A stretch of 64,000 nucleotides of DNA, taken from assembly GCA_016234495.1 (NCBI GenBank), contig JACRBI010000004.1, forward strand, positions 124,001 to 188,000. Reading direction: 5' to 3'. The notes under the pieces were generated by a model. That model was not told the DNA's origin. It saw only the letters and a list, made by a program, of their open reading frames with translations, and made no database searches. This DNA comes from Chloroflexota bacterium. Lineage in GTDB: Bacteria; Chloroflexota; Anaerolineae; Anaerolineales; Villigracilaceae. Shown in pieces: positions 50,171 to 58,893 of the stretch; the stretch's first letter is position 1, and every line of letters begins with the position of its first letter. Position numbers and translations under genes: made by a program.

Positions 50171-51007
50171 ATGACCCCGTCTCCACGCTTGCTGCTTACA
50201 ATAGATTATGAATCATGGTTCGCTCCTTCGCGCAGGTATGACAACCTCTCCTCTGCCGAACGGTTTGATCTGGATGAAAATTTTTCAAATAACGCGCTCG
50301 ACCCCATGCTCGAACGGCTCAATGATGCAAAGACAAGTATCTATCTGGTCGGTGAAATGGTTGGGTGGTATCCGGCCTTGCCGCAAAAAATAGCGGAGGC
50401 AGGCCACGAAGTCGGGTTTCATTGTCAGGTGCATCGGCCGCTCACAACCATTGCAGATATCGAACACGACCTGCACACTTCATCAGAGTGGCGGACAAAG
50501 TATAAGGTGCGCGGATTCCGCGCGCCGATGATCAACACCATCGAAGCTGTTTACCCAATTTTGGAGCGCAATCAATTCACGTACAGCTCTTCACTTTATG
50601 CGCCCACTGGTACAGTCCTTCGCAAAGGCAATGTATGGGAATTGCCTGTCAGCACTTTTCCGCTGCTCGGTCATCCCAAAACAATTCAGGCGCCGCGTCG
50701 AATGAATCTGCCGCTCGTGATCGGCGGTGAATTCCCGTACGGCTCAAGCATGATGAGCGGACTTTTTCCGCGCATAGTATTCAAAATCATCGAAAAGGAA
50801 TTTAAAGCGGGCTTGAGCCCGGTCATTTTTCTGCATCCGTACGAGATCGTTCCGCCTGACCGCTGGCCTGCGCGTTTTGCGCGCGATCTTTTGGCGAATC
50901 CGCTCTTATACCCTTTTACATTCAGCAAGCTGAATTTTTTAAAAGAACTCCTGCGCTCGTTCCCAACTTCAACACTGGCTGACTTCATCAAAGAGAATTC
51001 ACAATGA
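50171..51007 (+). CDS. polysaccharide deacetylase (NodB-like)
   Basis: This 278-aa protein has the first NodB motif as TIDYES (catalytic/metal Asp) and the metal-binding HxxxH as GFHCQVHRP. Later motifs include RAPM and the C-terminal FLHPYEI. It has no signal peptide and would remove acetyl groups from a glycan. The motif pattern and size resemble the deacetylases found next to FemAB proteins in exopolysaccharide/exosortase loci. The start at ATG 50171 was preferred over a longer frame that runs through the TATAAT. Its stop overlaps the FemAB-like gene by four bases. Confidence 0.87.
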   Translation: MTPSPRLLLTIDYESWFAPSRRYDNLSSAERFDLDENFSNNALDPMLERLNDAKTSIYLVGEMVGWYPALPQKIAEAGHEVGFHCQVHRPLTTIADIEHDLHTSSEWRTKYKVRGFRAPMINTIEAVYPILERNQFTYSSSLYAPTGTVLRKGNVWELPVSTFPLLGHPKTIQAPRRMNLPLVIGGEFPYGSSMMSGLFPRIVFKIIEKEFKAGLSPVIFLHPYEIVPPDRWPARFARDLLANPLLYPFTFSKLNFLKELLRSFPTSTLADFIKENSQ

Positions 51008-52026
51008 ATGTTCAACGTGTCGACACATTAATGATTCCATCCCTTGAGCGCAAATTAAGTTTCTCCGGCCTTGATGGTTGGACAAACCTTGCCCACGCGA
51101 TGTATGGCTATGAAATTTATCGTTATGCAGCGGCCGATGATTCTCTGCCCATCGGCGCCATCTCGCTCGTCGAAGTAAAACATCCAGTGTTCGGACATTA
51201 TCTCGTAACCGCACCCTTCGGCAGTTACGGCGGATTCGCGTTCGAGTCACAAGCCGCCCGCGATCTCCTGCTCGATGAAGTGAGTCGGCTGGCGGAAAAG
51301 CTCGAGGTTGAATATGTCGCAGTTCGATTTGATGAAGGCGAATCAGAGCCACCCGACAACTGGATTCAACAACCCTCATACTTCACCTACCTTATAGATT
51401 TGACCCCCGGCCCCGAAGCCATCCTGAAATCTTTCTCATCGGATCACCGCAACCATGTTCGCAAATCTACAAAAAAAGGATTCACCATCCGCTTTGGGAA
51501 TCTTGAATTGCTCGACGAAATTTACGAAGCGCTGGCGCGAAGTATGCACGAACTTGGCTCTCCTTATCACACAAAAACCTATCTGCAAAAAATGGCGGAG
51601 CTGCTTGGCAGCACGCTCGAATTCGCAGTGATTTACGACGCGCGCGGAAAAATTGCCGGCGGAGGCGTGTTTATTTTTCAGGGCGGCACAATGTTCAACC
51701 TGCACGCGAACATCCTGCGGGATTTTCGCTCGAATTACGCCGGCGAATTCCTGTATTGGTCTGTGATCGAACATGGCATCCAAAAGGGAATGAAGACCTT
51801 TGACCTAGGGCGCAGCCTCGCTGGCTCGGGTAATGAGGTTTTCAAAATGAAATGGCAGCCGCGCAAAAAACTTCTGGCTTACTGGCACTGGCTTGCCGCA
51901 GGCCATGACCTGCCCGCGCTCAACCAGAAGAATCCAAAATTCCAATTGGCCATCGCAGTCTGGAAACGCCTGCCTGCGTTTGTCGTCCGCCTGCTGGGGC
52001 CGCATCTCGTGCGTGGGCTGGCATAA
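51004..52026 (+). CDS. FemAB-like GNAT-fold transferase
   Basis: This 340-aa protein is of the FemAB/BioF2-like acyltransferase type: LKSFSSDHRNHVRKSTKKGF (the conserved R-x-x-R-x-x-x-K basic motif), FAVIYDARGKIAGGGVFIF and FDLGRSLAGSGNEVFKMKW. Such enzymes transfer an aminoacyl or acyl group to peptidoglycan or exopolysaccharide units. It is coupled to the deacetylase by an ATGA overlap. No exosortase or PEP-CTERM protein is encoded in this window. Confidence 0.87.
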   Translation: MNVQRVDTLMIPSLERKLSFSGLDGWTNLAHAMYGYEIYRYAAADDSLPIGAISLVEVKHPVFGHYLVTAPFGSYGGFAFESQAARDLLLDEVSRLAEKLEVEYVAVRFDEGESEPPDNWIQQPSYFTYLIDLTPGPEAILKSFSSDHRNHVRKSTKKGFTIRFGNLELLDEIYEALARSMHELGSPYHTKTYLQKMAELLGSTLEFAVIYDARGKIAGGGVFIFQGGTMFNLHANILRDFRSNYAGEFLYWSVIEHGIQKGMKTFDLGRSLAGSGNEVFKMKWQPRKKLLAYWHWLAAGHDLPALNQKNPKFQLAIAVWKRLPAFVVRLLGPHLVRGLA

Positions 52027-52031
52027 ATTTC

Positions 52032-52093
52032 GTAGGGACGACCCGCCCAGCAAGTTCCAATTTTTACGATAAACCTTGAAGGGTCGCCCCTAC
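52032..52093. repeat. palindromic repeat (GTAGGGRCGACCC arms)
   Basis: GTAGGGACGACCC at 52032-52044 and GGGTCGCCCCTAC at 52081-52093 pair with one mismatch over a 36-base loop. It lies between the FemAB-like and GNAT genes. Similar GTAGGGGCGACCC palindromes are common in many bacterial genomes. Confidence 0.75.
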
Positions 52094-52108
52094 TGTAAAT
52101 GAGCATCA

Positions 52109-52711
52109 ATGATTTATTCACTTCACAACCTTGCTGAACTCAAACCTTTTCTCCTGCCCAGACTCGCGGAAATCCACATGGGTGACCGCGGACTGCTCGC
52201 AAAACTGGGATTCCCTTTTGTGTTGCGTTATTTTGAAGTCGCCTACAAAGACCCGCGTGTGATTGGCGTCTATGCACAGGATGACGACAGCGGAGAGTTG
52301 ATCGGTTACGGCATTGCCTCCCCAGCGCCAGAGTCACTGACCTCGCAACTGACGAATGATAAAAGCTGGTTCGTCAGGCAGATCATAAAATTATTTTTCA
52401 CACGACCGCATGTCTTTATTCAACTTATCATTTCCAGCATCACCATCAAGGGCCAGATGAACAACGAGAACGACGCCGTCGAATGTGTTTACTTTTCCGT
52501 TGACCCAAAATATCGCGGACAAAAAATAGGGCGCACACTTCAAAAAGCATTAATGGACAGGGCGCGCGCAGCCGGATATAAAAAAATATTTGCCAGCATC
52601 GAAACATGGAATAAAGCCAGTCTCGCCGCAACCTTGGCCAACGGATTTACAATTGTAAAAACATTCCGCGAAGGGATGTATCACCGACATCGTTTGGAAA
52701 GCAAACTATAA
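52109..52711 (+). CDS. GNAT-family N-acetyltransferase
   Basis: This 200-aa protein has the acetyl-CoA-binding region VYFSVDPKYRGQKIGRTLQKAL (motif A, with R/Q-x-x-G-x-G/R) and the later strand FASIETWNKASLAATLANGF. The N-terminal part has a longer insertion than minimal GNATs. The substrate is unknown. It is two bases upstream of the UROD-family gene. Confidence 0.87.
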   Translation: MIYSLHNLAELKPFLLPRLAEIHMGDRGLLAKLGFPFVLRYFEVAYKDPRVIGVYAQDDDSGELIGYGIASPAPESLTSQLTNDKSWFVRQIIKLFFTRPHVFIQLIISSITIKGQMNNENDAVECVYFSVDPKYRGQKIGRTLQKALMDRARAAGYKKIFASIETWNKASLAATLANGFTIVKTFREGMYHRHRLESKL

Positions 52712-52713
52712 CC

Positions 52714-53688
52714 ATGACTACGCATCGCGAACGAATTCAAACCTGCCTCAACGGCGAACAACCTGACCGCACGCCCATTGCCCTTTGGCGGCACTTCCCA
52801 GTGGACGATCAAAACCCCGAAACCCTTGCGGCCTCCACTTTGTATTTTCAAAAAACCTATGACTTCGACATTGTCAAAGTCACGCCCGCGTCCTCTTTTG
52901 CGGTCAAGGGCTGGGGCGTGGAAGATCAATGGATGGGCGACTCGGAAGGATCGCGCCGCTACACAAAACGCGTGATCAACGAGCCGTCCGACTGGGAAAA
53001 GCTGACCGTGCTCGACCCGGCCTCCCCGCATCTTGCTGGACATTTAGCCTGTCTCCGTTTAATTCGGCAGGGTCTCAGCCCGGAGACTCCCCTCATCCAG
53101 ACCATATTCAACCCGCTTTCACAGGCAAAGAATTTGGCGGGCAACGACTTGCTGCTTGCCCATCTCCGCGAACATCCCGAAGCCGTGATGAAAGGCCTGG
53201 AGACCATCGCGAAGACCACCGCGAAATTCATCGAAGCAGTCCGCGATGTTGGCGTGGACGGAATCTTCTATGCCGTGCAGCACGCGCAGGGAAGTTTGCT
53301 TTCGCTCGAAGAATACAAAACTCTCGGACTGCCTCACGACCAGAAAGTGTTGGATGCGACCAAAGATCTGTGGTGCAACATGCTCCACCTGCATGGCAAA
53401 GATGTTTATTTTTCTCTCCTGCGTTTCTACGATTTTCAGATCGTCAACTGGCATGACCGCGAAACATTCCCGTCATTGGCTGAGGCGCAGAGTCTCTTCA
53501 AGGGTACGTTGTGCGGCGGCTTGAGACAGGACACTCTCGTTCTCGAGGAGCAGGACAAAGTGGAGGGAGAAGCGGCAGACGCCATCCAGCAGACGAAAGG
53601 CCAGCGCTTCATCCTCGGCACTGGATGTGTCGTTCCGATCACTGCATCTCATGGAAATTTGGTCGCGGCAAGAAGGAGCGTGGAATGA
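52714..53688 (+). CDS. uroporphyrinogen decarboxylase-family protein
   Basis: This 324-aa protein starts THRERIQTCLNGEQPDRTPIALWRHFP, the usual opening of UROD-superfamily TIM barrels, and continues with ITASHGNLVAARRS-type C-terminal residues. It lacks the classic HemE N-terminal PVWMMRQAGRY motif, so it is unlikely to be the haem-pathway enzyme. It may be a corrinoid-dependent methyltransferase-like member. The ATG of rsmD overlaps its stop by four bases. Confidence 0.83.
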   Translation: MTTHRERIQTCLNGEQPDRTPIALWRHFPVDDQNPETLAASTLYFQKTYDFDIVKVTPASSFAVKGWGVEDQWMGDSEGSRRYTKRVINEPSDWEKLTVLDPASPHLAGHLACLRLIRQGLSPETPLIQTIFNPLSQAKNLAGNDLLLAHLREHPEAVMKGLETIAKTTAKFIEAVRDVGVDGIFYAVQHAQGSLLSLEEYKTLGLPHDQKVLDATKDLWCNMLHLHGKDVYFSLLRFYDFQIVNWHDRETFPSLAEAQSLFKGTLCGGLRQDTLVLEEQDKVEGEAADAIQQTKGQRFILGTGCVVPITASHGNLVAARRSVE

Positions 53689-54242
53689 CAGTACGCGTCA
53701 TTGCTGGAACTGCGAGAGGAAGAAAATTAAAGTCCGTGCCCGGCGACACAACCCGCCCGGTCATGGATCGTGTGAAGGAAGCCCTGTTCAACATCCTGGC
53801 TGGCGACGTGGTTGATTCAAAATGGTGGGACTTGTTCGGCGGTACCGGCGCGATTGGGATTGAAGCGTTGAGCCGCGGCGCATCCTTCGTGAGATTTTCA
53901 GATCTGAACCGCGCTCCGGTTGAAACAATAAAAGAAAATGTCGAGTACTGCGGCTTCACCAAACAATCTGAGATTCGCAAAGGCGACGCATTCAGCATGT
54001 TGGCTGCACAGGCTGATGGAAAATATGAATTCATCTACATCGCGCCGCCACAATATCAGGAAATGTGGTTGAAGGCATTAAAACTGGTGGATGAAAACAT
54101 TAATTGGCTGACCAATGACGGAACGGTGATTGTCCAGATTGACCCGATCGAATACGAGCAGATTGAATTAAACAATCTCGAAGAGACTGAACAAAGAAAA
54201 TATGGAAGCACTTTGATCATTTTTTATGATCGTCTGAATTAA
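53685..54242 (+). CDS. rsmD: 16S rRNA (guanine966-N2)-methyltransferase RsmD
   Basis: This 185-aa SAM-dependent methyltransferase begins TVRVIAGTARGRKLKSVPG and has RPVMDRVKEALFNIL and the SAM site DLFGGTGAIGIEALSRGA, all typical of RsmD. The catalytic (D/N)PPY motif reads APPQY here, a form I recall from some cyanobacterial and Chloroflexi homologues. ATG 53685 with AGAAGGAG upstream was chosen; a longer frame is open to 53511 but overlaps the UROD gene entirely. It methylates G966 of 16S rRNA in the assembled small subunit. Confidence 0.92.
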   Translation: MTVRVIAGTARGRKLKSVPGDTTRPVMDRVKEALFNILAGDVVDSKWWDLFGGTGAIGIEALSRGASFVRFSDLNRAPVETIKENVEYCGFTKQSEIRKGDAFSMLAAQADGKYEFIYIAPPQYQEMWLKALKLVDENINWLTNDGTVIVQIDPIEYEQIELNNLEETEQRKYGSTLIIFYDRLN

Positions 54243-54250
54243 TTTCAACA

Positions 54251-54292
54251 AACAAAAACTCCCCAAAGCTAAATCTTTGGGGAGTTTTTGTT
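54251..54292. terminator. bidirectional Rho-independent terminator
   Basis: Perfect 18-base arms AACAAAAACTCCCCAAAG and reverse complement around the loop CTAAAT. The stem core is G/C-rich and both outer ends are A- or T-rich, so it ends rsmD and the convergent DUF5666 gene. Confidence 0.92.
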
Positions 54293-54308
54293 CTACCAAT
54301 AAAGGGTG

Positions 54309-55118
54309 TTATCTGGTTTCGATCTTGCTGGCAAGCATGGTTGTCGGATTGTACTTTGCTTCGACCCTGTCACCAACCATCAGGTCAGCCAATGTGATAT
54401 GAGTGCGGCCGCGTTCATAGCGCGTGCTTGAGTCAACCATGAGCGTCACATCCGCGCCGCCCTTGCTGGGCGTAATGGTCACAGTTGCGCTGCCAATGGC
54501 CGAGATCACACCGCGGACTTCACCTTTTTTAGTGCTGTCTTTTCCGCCGGAGGTCGCGGACTTGGCTTCGACCTTGCTCGCAAGCATGGTTGTCTTGTTA
54601 TATTTGGCCTCAACCTTATCGCCAACCTGCAAGTCAGTGAGGAGAGCGGTTTTGCCGCCGCGTTTGATGCGGGTTGATGCGTCAACTGTGATCGTTACAT
54701 CCGCGCCGCCTTTTTTAGGAGTGATGGTCAGGCTGCCTGCGCCGACCGCAGAAATCGTTCCTTTCAATTCGCCATTGCTGTTACTGCCGCCGGATCTGGT
54801 TTTAGCTTCGACCTTGCTGGCAAGCATGGATGTTTTGTCATACTTGGCCTCAACCTTTTCGCCCACTTGAAAATCGGACAAAAGAGCCGTTTTGCCATTA
54901 CGCTTGATGCGGGTGGATGCGTCAACAGTGACCGTAACATCCGCGCCGCCCTTTTTAGGGGTGATGGTCAGGCTGCTTGCGCCAACTGCCGAAATCGTCC
55001 CGCTCACTTCGCCTTTGCTGCTGCTCCCGCCGCTATCGGCCAGAGCCGTGGAGGTCGCAGACAACATTCCGAAGATAACAAATATGGTGGTGAGGAAGTT
55101 AAAGTGTTTTTTGGACAT
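54309..55118 (-). CDS. secreted protein with three DUF5666-like repeats
   Basis: This 269-aa protein has an N-terminal signal peptide (cleavage near STALA-DS), then three tandem repeats of about 68-75 residues. Each has the pattern G-E/L-x-G-x-I-S-A-(I/V)-G, LTITPKKGGADVTV, VDASTRI, VGDKVEAKYNKTTMLASKVE. Repeats 1 and 2 are very similar; repeat 3 is more diverged. The beta-rich repeats look like stacked barrels, and the protein may be wall- or membrane-associated. The ribosome binding site AAAGGAG is strong. The role is unknown. Confidence 0.88.
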   Translation of the reverse strand: MSKKHFNFLTTIFVIFGMLSATSTALADSGGSSSKGEVSGTISAVGASSLTITPKKGGADVTVTVDASTRIKRNGKTALLSDFQVGEKVEAKYDKTSMLASKVEAKTRSGGSNSNGELKGTISAVGAGSLTITPKKGGADVTITVDASTRIKRGGKTALLTDLQVGDKVEAKYNKTTMLASKVEAKSATSGGKDSTKKGEVRGVISAIGSATVTITPSKGGADVTLMVDSSTRYERGRTHITLADLMVGDRVEAKYNPTTMLASKIETR

Positions 55119-55293
55119 AATTTGTCTCCTTTATTATCCAGTCGCATCACTTTTTGGAAAGTTACCCCTCGACCCGGAATTCTTATCTGTTTCTCATAAT
55201 TTGAAACTGCGGCTGGGTGCTTGTCCGTATGCCCAATGATAAAATCAGCCTTGTATTCAGCACATGGTTTTCGTCATTACAAAGGAGCAGGAT

Positions 55294-56706
55294 ATGAACC
55301 CCTCTGATTGGATCGAATCAAACAGCTCGATATTCACGCACCTCAGCAATGAAGTTTGGGGATACGCCGAATTGGGGTACAAGGAATTTGAATCAGCAAA
55401 GACGTTGGAAGATGCGCTCGAAGAAGCAGGCTTCAAACTCGAGCGCGGCGTGGCGGATATTCCGACTGCCTTCGTGGCCAGTTATGGCAATGCGGATGGT
55501 CCCGTGATCGGGATTCTCGGCGAATTTGACGCTCTACCGGGCCTGAGTCAGGATTGCGTTCCATATAGAAAACCGCTGGCTGATGGAGCGCCCGGCCACG
55601 GCTGTGGTCACAACCTGCTCGGCGTAGCCGGGCTGGCAGCTTGCATGGCCGTCAAGCAAGCCATGGACGCGGGCGAGGTCAAAGGCACGATCAAATATTT
55701 TGGCTGTCCCGCAGAAGAGGGCGGCGCGGGAAAGGCATTCATGGCAAACGCCGGCGTTTTCAACAGTGTAGACATTTGCCTGACCTGGCATCCTGACACT
55801 TTCAATGGAACGCTTTACGCCAACTTCCTCGCCAACTACCGGGTCTCCTTTAAATTTCACGGCAAGACCGCCCATGCTGCGGCAGACCCATTCAACGGTC
55901 GCAGCGCGCTGGATGCGGTGGAATTGATGAATGTCGGCGTCAACTATTTGCGCGAACACATGATCCCCGACGCGCGCGTGCATTATGTCATCACCAAAGG
56001 CGGAATAGCGCCGAATGTTGTCCCCGACGAAGCCGAGTCACTTTACAGCGTGCGCGCACCGCGCACCGATCAACTGGATGCGTTGTTCGCGCGTGTCAAA
56101 AATATTGCCAAAGGCGCGGCCTTGATGACCGGCACCGAGGTTGATATTGTCGTTCACTCAGGCATGTCAAACATGCTCCCGAACGAAACCATCAACGAGG
56201 TGATGCAATCCAAACTCATTGAAGTCGGCGCGCCAAAGTTTAATGATGAAGAACACGCATTCGCGCGCGAACTTTCCAAATCGATTCCCGCCGACAGCCT
56301 TGAAACCAGCGCCCATGTTTACGGATTGGATTCTAAAGCAGTTGCGGCGCTTAAGGATATTGTCCTGTTCGAAGACATTTTGCCACCCTTCAAATCCGAG
56401 ATCGTTCTGCCCGGTTCGACAGATGTTGGCGACGTCTCCTGGGTTGTGCCTACGGGACAGATTTTCACGGCTTGCTGGGCCTTGGGTTCCCCTGGGCATT
56501 CTTGGCAGATCGTTGCGCAGGGAAAGATGGGGATTGGTCAGCGCGGCATGATGTACGCCGGCAAGGTCATGGCATTAAGCGCGCTGGAATTCATGCAAAA
56601 CGACAAGATCCGCGAACAGGCAAAGGGTGAGTTCAAACAGAAGCGGTCAGCCGCAAACTACATCTCCCCCATCCCGCCCGGCACAAAACCGCCGCTTAAT
56701 ATTTAA
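55294..56706 (+). CDS. M20D-family amidohydrolase (AbgB/p-aminobenzoyl-glutamate hydrolase-like)
   Basis: This 470-aa protein has metal-binding GEFDALPGLSQ, GHGCGHNLLG and PAEEGGAGKAFM, typical of the M20D amidohydrolases (AbgB, IAA-amino acid and N-acyl amino acid hydrolases). A lid domain follows with KFHGKTAHAAADPFNGRSAL. Length (470) and the GAPGHGCGHN motif fit AbgB better than the shorter N-acetyl-diaminopimelate deacetylases. AAAGGAG six to eight bases upstream selects ATG 55294. No signal peptide. Confidence 0.9.
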   Translation: MNPSDWIESNSSIFTHLSNEVWGYAELGYKEFESAKTLEDALEEAGFKLERGVADIPTAFVASYGNADGPVIGILGEFDALPGLSQDCVPYRKPLADGAPGHGCGHNLLGVAGLAACMAVKQAMDAGEVKGTIKYFGCPAEEGGAGKAFMANAGVFNSVDICLTWHPDTFNGTLYANFLANYRVSFKFHGKTAHAAADPFNGRSALDAVELMNVGVNYLREHMIPDARVHYVITKGGIAPNVVPDEAESLYSVRAPRTDQLDALFARVKNIAKGAALMTGTEVDIVVHSGMSNMLPNETINEVMQSKLIEVGAPKFNDEEHAFARELSKSIPADSLETSAHVYGLDSKAVAALKDIVLFEDILPPFKSEIVLPGSTDVGDVSWVVPTGQIFTACWALGSPGHSWQIVAQGKMGIGQRGMMYAGKVMALSALEFMQNDKIREQAKGEFKQKRSAANYISPIPPGTKPPLNI

Positions 56707-56722
56707 TCCATAGGCATTTGAA

Positions 56723-57667
56723 ATGAGTTTGAGTTCTTTTTTAAAATTAACCCCGGAGTATCGTGATTATGTCTGGGGCGGCGACCAATTACGCCCGGGG
56801 CATACTCCCACCGCCGAAGCCTGGGTGGTTTGGGAAGGCGATCGGATCGAAACAGGGGTTCTGGCAGGGAAAACACTTCGCGCAGCGGCGGCTGAATTCG
56901 GCGTTGACCTGCTTGGCAGTAAAGTCTTTGCCCGCACACAATTCCGCTTTCCGATCCTCGTGAAACTGCTCGATTGTGCGCAGTGGTTGTCGTTGCAGGT
57001 GCATCCCAACGATGAACAGGCAAAAAAACTGGAAGGCGATGGGCATTTCGGAAAGACTGAGGCATGGCATGTGCTGGGTGCCCAGCCCGGGGCGAAACTA
57101 ATTGCCGGCTTGAAACCCGGGGTTACATCTGCTCAACTGGCGGAAGGAATTCGCAATGGGGCGGTCGAAGAAATCTCGCAGTATGTCTCAGTGGCGCAGG
57201 GCGATACGATCTTCATGCCGGCAGGGACCCTGCACTCGCTCGGCCCGGGCCTGCTCATTTACGAAGTCCAGCAGACATCTGACCTGACCTACCGCGTGTT
57301 CGATTGGGGGCGCCCGCAAACGGAAATGCGCCGTTTGCATATTGAAAAGTCAATTGAAGTGACGCGGCCTGACCTGACAGCGCAAGTGATTCCCGTGCCA
57401 CTTTGCGGTGATGGCGCAAGAAATTCTCTAATCCAATGTGAGTATTTTTCATTGGAATTGCTCTCAGCTGTTTCCAATCCCATTGAGCTTGATACACAGA
57501 ACGAAACCTTCCACGCAATCACCCTGATTGAAGGAAAGGCTCGCTTGCAATCCAGCGGTGAAAGTATTGAGTTGGAGAAATTCCAAACGGTTTTAATTCC
57601 CGCTGGTTTGGGCAAGTATCAATTTCAGCCGCTGGGAGTTTGTCGTGCGCTGAAGGCAAGCGGGTAA
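56723..57667 (+). CDS. manA: class I mannose-6-phosphate isomerase
   Basis: This 314-aa zinc enzyme interconverts mannose-6-phosphate and fructose-6-phosphate, supplying mannose for glycans. Family motifs: YVWGGDQL near the start, LSLQVHPNDEQA (zinc ligands Gln, His), KTEAWHVLGAQPGA (Glu), and the cupin strand DTIFMPAGTLHSLGPGLLIYE. It lies 16 bases after the amidohydrolase and converges with hypE six bases downstream. Confidence 0.93.
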   Translation: MSLSSFLKLTPEYRDYVWGGDQLRPGHTPTAEAWVVWEGDRIETGVLAGKTLRAAAAEFGVDLLGSKVFARTQFRFPILVKLLDCAQWLSLQVHPNDEQAKKLEGDGHFGKTEAWHVLGAQPGAKLIAGLKPGVTSAQLAEGIRNGAVEEISQYVSVAQGDTIFMPAGTLHSLGPGLLIYEVQQTSDLTYRVFDWGRPQTEMRRLHIEKSIEVTRPDLTAQVIPVPLCGDGARNSLIQCEYFSLELLSAVSNPIELDTQNETFHAITLIEGKARLQSSGESIELEKFQTVLIPAGLGKYQFQPLGVCRALKASG

Positions 57668-57673
57668 CTATTT

Positions 57674-58729
57674 TCAACAAATCCTTGGCAGCATTTCCCC
57701 GGGCAGCATGTCTATCAACCGAGTCCCGCCAATGGCAGTCCGCAGCCTGACGTGCGGACTGTTTGTTTTAATCACCTTGCCTATTATGACGGCATCTTCC
57801 CCGTATCTGGTATTTCGCATGGTCGCGAGGATTTTTTCCGCATCAGCCGCTTTCACAAATGCGACCAGCTTGCCTTCGTTTGCTACATACAGCGGATCGA
57901 AGCCGAGCATTTCACAGGCAGCACGGACTTGCGCTTTCACCGGCAATGAGCTCTCCTGCAATTCGATAGTGAGATTGGATTGAATTGCGATTTCATTCAA
58001 CGTGGTGGCCAGTCCGCCGCGGGTGGGGTCGCGCAGAACATGAATCTCACCCGCGTTTATCATCGCCGCCGTCAAATGGTTGAGCGGTGCGACATCCGAT
58101 TGCAGGTCTGTTTCAAAGTTCAAGCCTTCGCGGGCTGACATGACCGCAATGCCGTGATCGCCGAGTGTGCCGGATATGATGACAACATCATCCACCTGCG
58201 CGTTCGCACCAGAGATATTGACAGTCGCTTCAACGAAGCCAACTCCCGCAGTGTTGATGAAGAGCTTATCCGCGCCGCCTTTTTGCACAACCTTTGTATC
58301 CCCTGCCGCGATGAACACTCCCGCCTCTGCTGCCGAGTTGCGCATGGATTGAACCACGCGTTGCAGAATCTCAAACGACAATCCTTCTTCGATCACAAAT
58401 CCGCAGGTGAGGGCAATCGGTTTCGCGCCGACCATCGCCAGGTCATTGACCGTGCCGCAGATGGCGAGTCTGCCGATGTCACCGCCGGGGAAGAACAGCG
58501 GCGAAACGACGTGCGAATCAGTTGTCAGCGCAAGGCGTTGACCGTTGATCGTTACTATCGCTGAGTCATCCAGCGCGCGCGGCGCAGCTTTTCCCAGTTC
58601 CGGGAGGAAGAGTCTGTTAATCAGATCGTGACTCAGCTTTCCGCCAGAGCCGTGACCGAGCACGATCGTATCCGCAGGTTTGATGGGGACAGGACAGGTA
58701 TAGCCTTCGAAGTCGAATTCGTTGTTCAT
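57674..58729 (-). CDS. hypE: hydrogenase maturation protein HypE
   Basis: This 351-aa PurM-like protein dehydrates the HypF-delivered thiocarbamoyl group to make the cyanide ligands of the NiFe active site. Motifs: GHGSGGKLSHDLINRLFLPELG, ALTTDSHVVSPLFFPGGDIG, IAAGDTKVV, and a C-terminal PRIC whose last Cys carries the thiocarboxamide. It is the last gene of the hyp operon, separated from hypD by 182 bases that hold two palindromic elements. Confidence 0.95.
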   Translation of the reverse strand: MNNEFDFEGYTCPVPIKPADTIVLGHGSGGKLSHDLINRLFLPELGKAAPRALDDSAIVTINGQRLALTTDSHVVSPLFFPGGDIGRLAICGTVNDLAMVGAKPIALTCGFVIEEGLSFEILQRVVQSMRNSAAEAGVFIAAGDTKVVQKGGADKLFINTAGVGFVEATVNISGANAQVDDVVIISGTLGDHGIAVMSAREGLNFETDLQSDVAPLNHLTAAMINAGEIHVLRDPTRGGLATTLNEIAIQSNLTIELQESSLPVKAQVRAACEMLGFDPLYVANEGKLVAFVKAADAEKILATMRNTRYGEDAVIIGKVIKTNSPHVRLRTAIGGTRLIDMLPGEMLPRIC

Positions 58730-58781
58730 GGTTGTCCTTTGTGGCGCGGGGAGTGTCTAAAAGAATGGTCTAAAAACCCTT

Positions 58782-58855
58782 TTACCACGGAGCGCACAGA
58801 GTCCACAGAGGTTTTTAAAGGATTTCTCCGTGACCTTTGTGGTCTCCGTGGTTAA
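58782..58855. repeat. palindromic repeat (ACCACGGAG/CTCCGTGGT) between hypD and hypE
   Basis: ACCACGGAGCGCACAGAG at the left matches TTTGTGGTCTCCGTGGT at the right as an imperfect inverted repeat. A second copy lies at 60021-60081 in the same operon. Elements of this ACCACAGAGGCACAGAG type are known from many genomes. Confidence 0.75.
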
Positions 58856-58893
58856 ATCTTTTATGAAGTCCATGCAATTGGACACTCCTGTGG

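Noticed and set aside
52714-53688. UROD-family gene as hemE
   Set aside because: The N-terminal Arg-rich motif and the usual porphyrin-site residues of HemE are absent, and no other haem genes are nearby.
54309-55118. Tandem DNA repeats considered as a possible CRISPR-like array
   Set aside because: The repeats are about 200 bases long, in frame and encode protein domains with a signal peptide; there are no spacers or cas genes.
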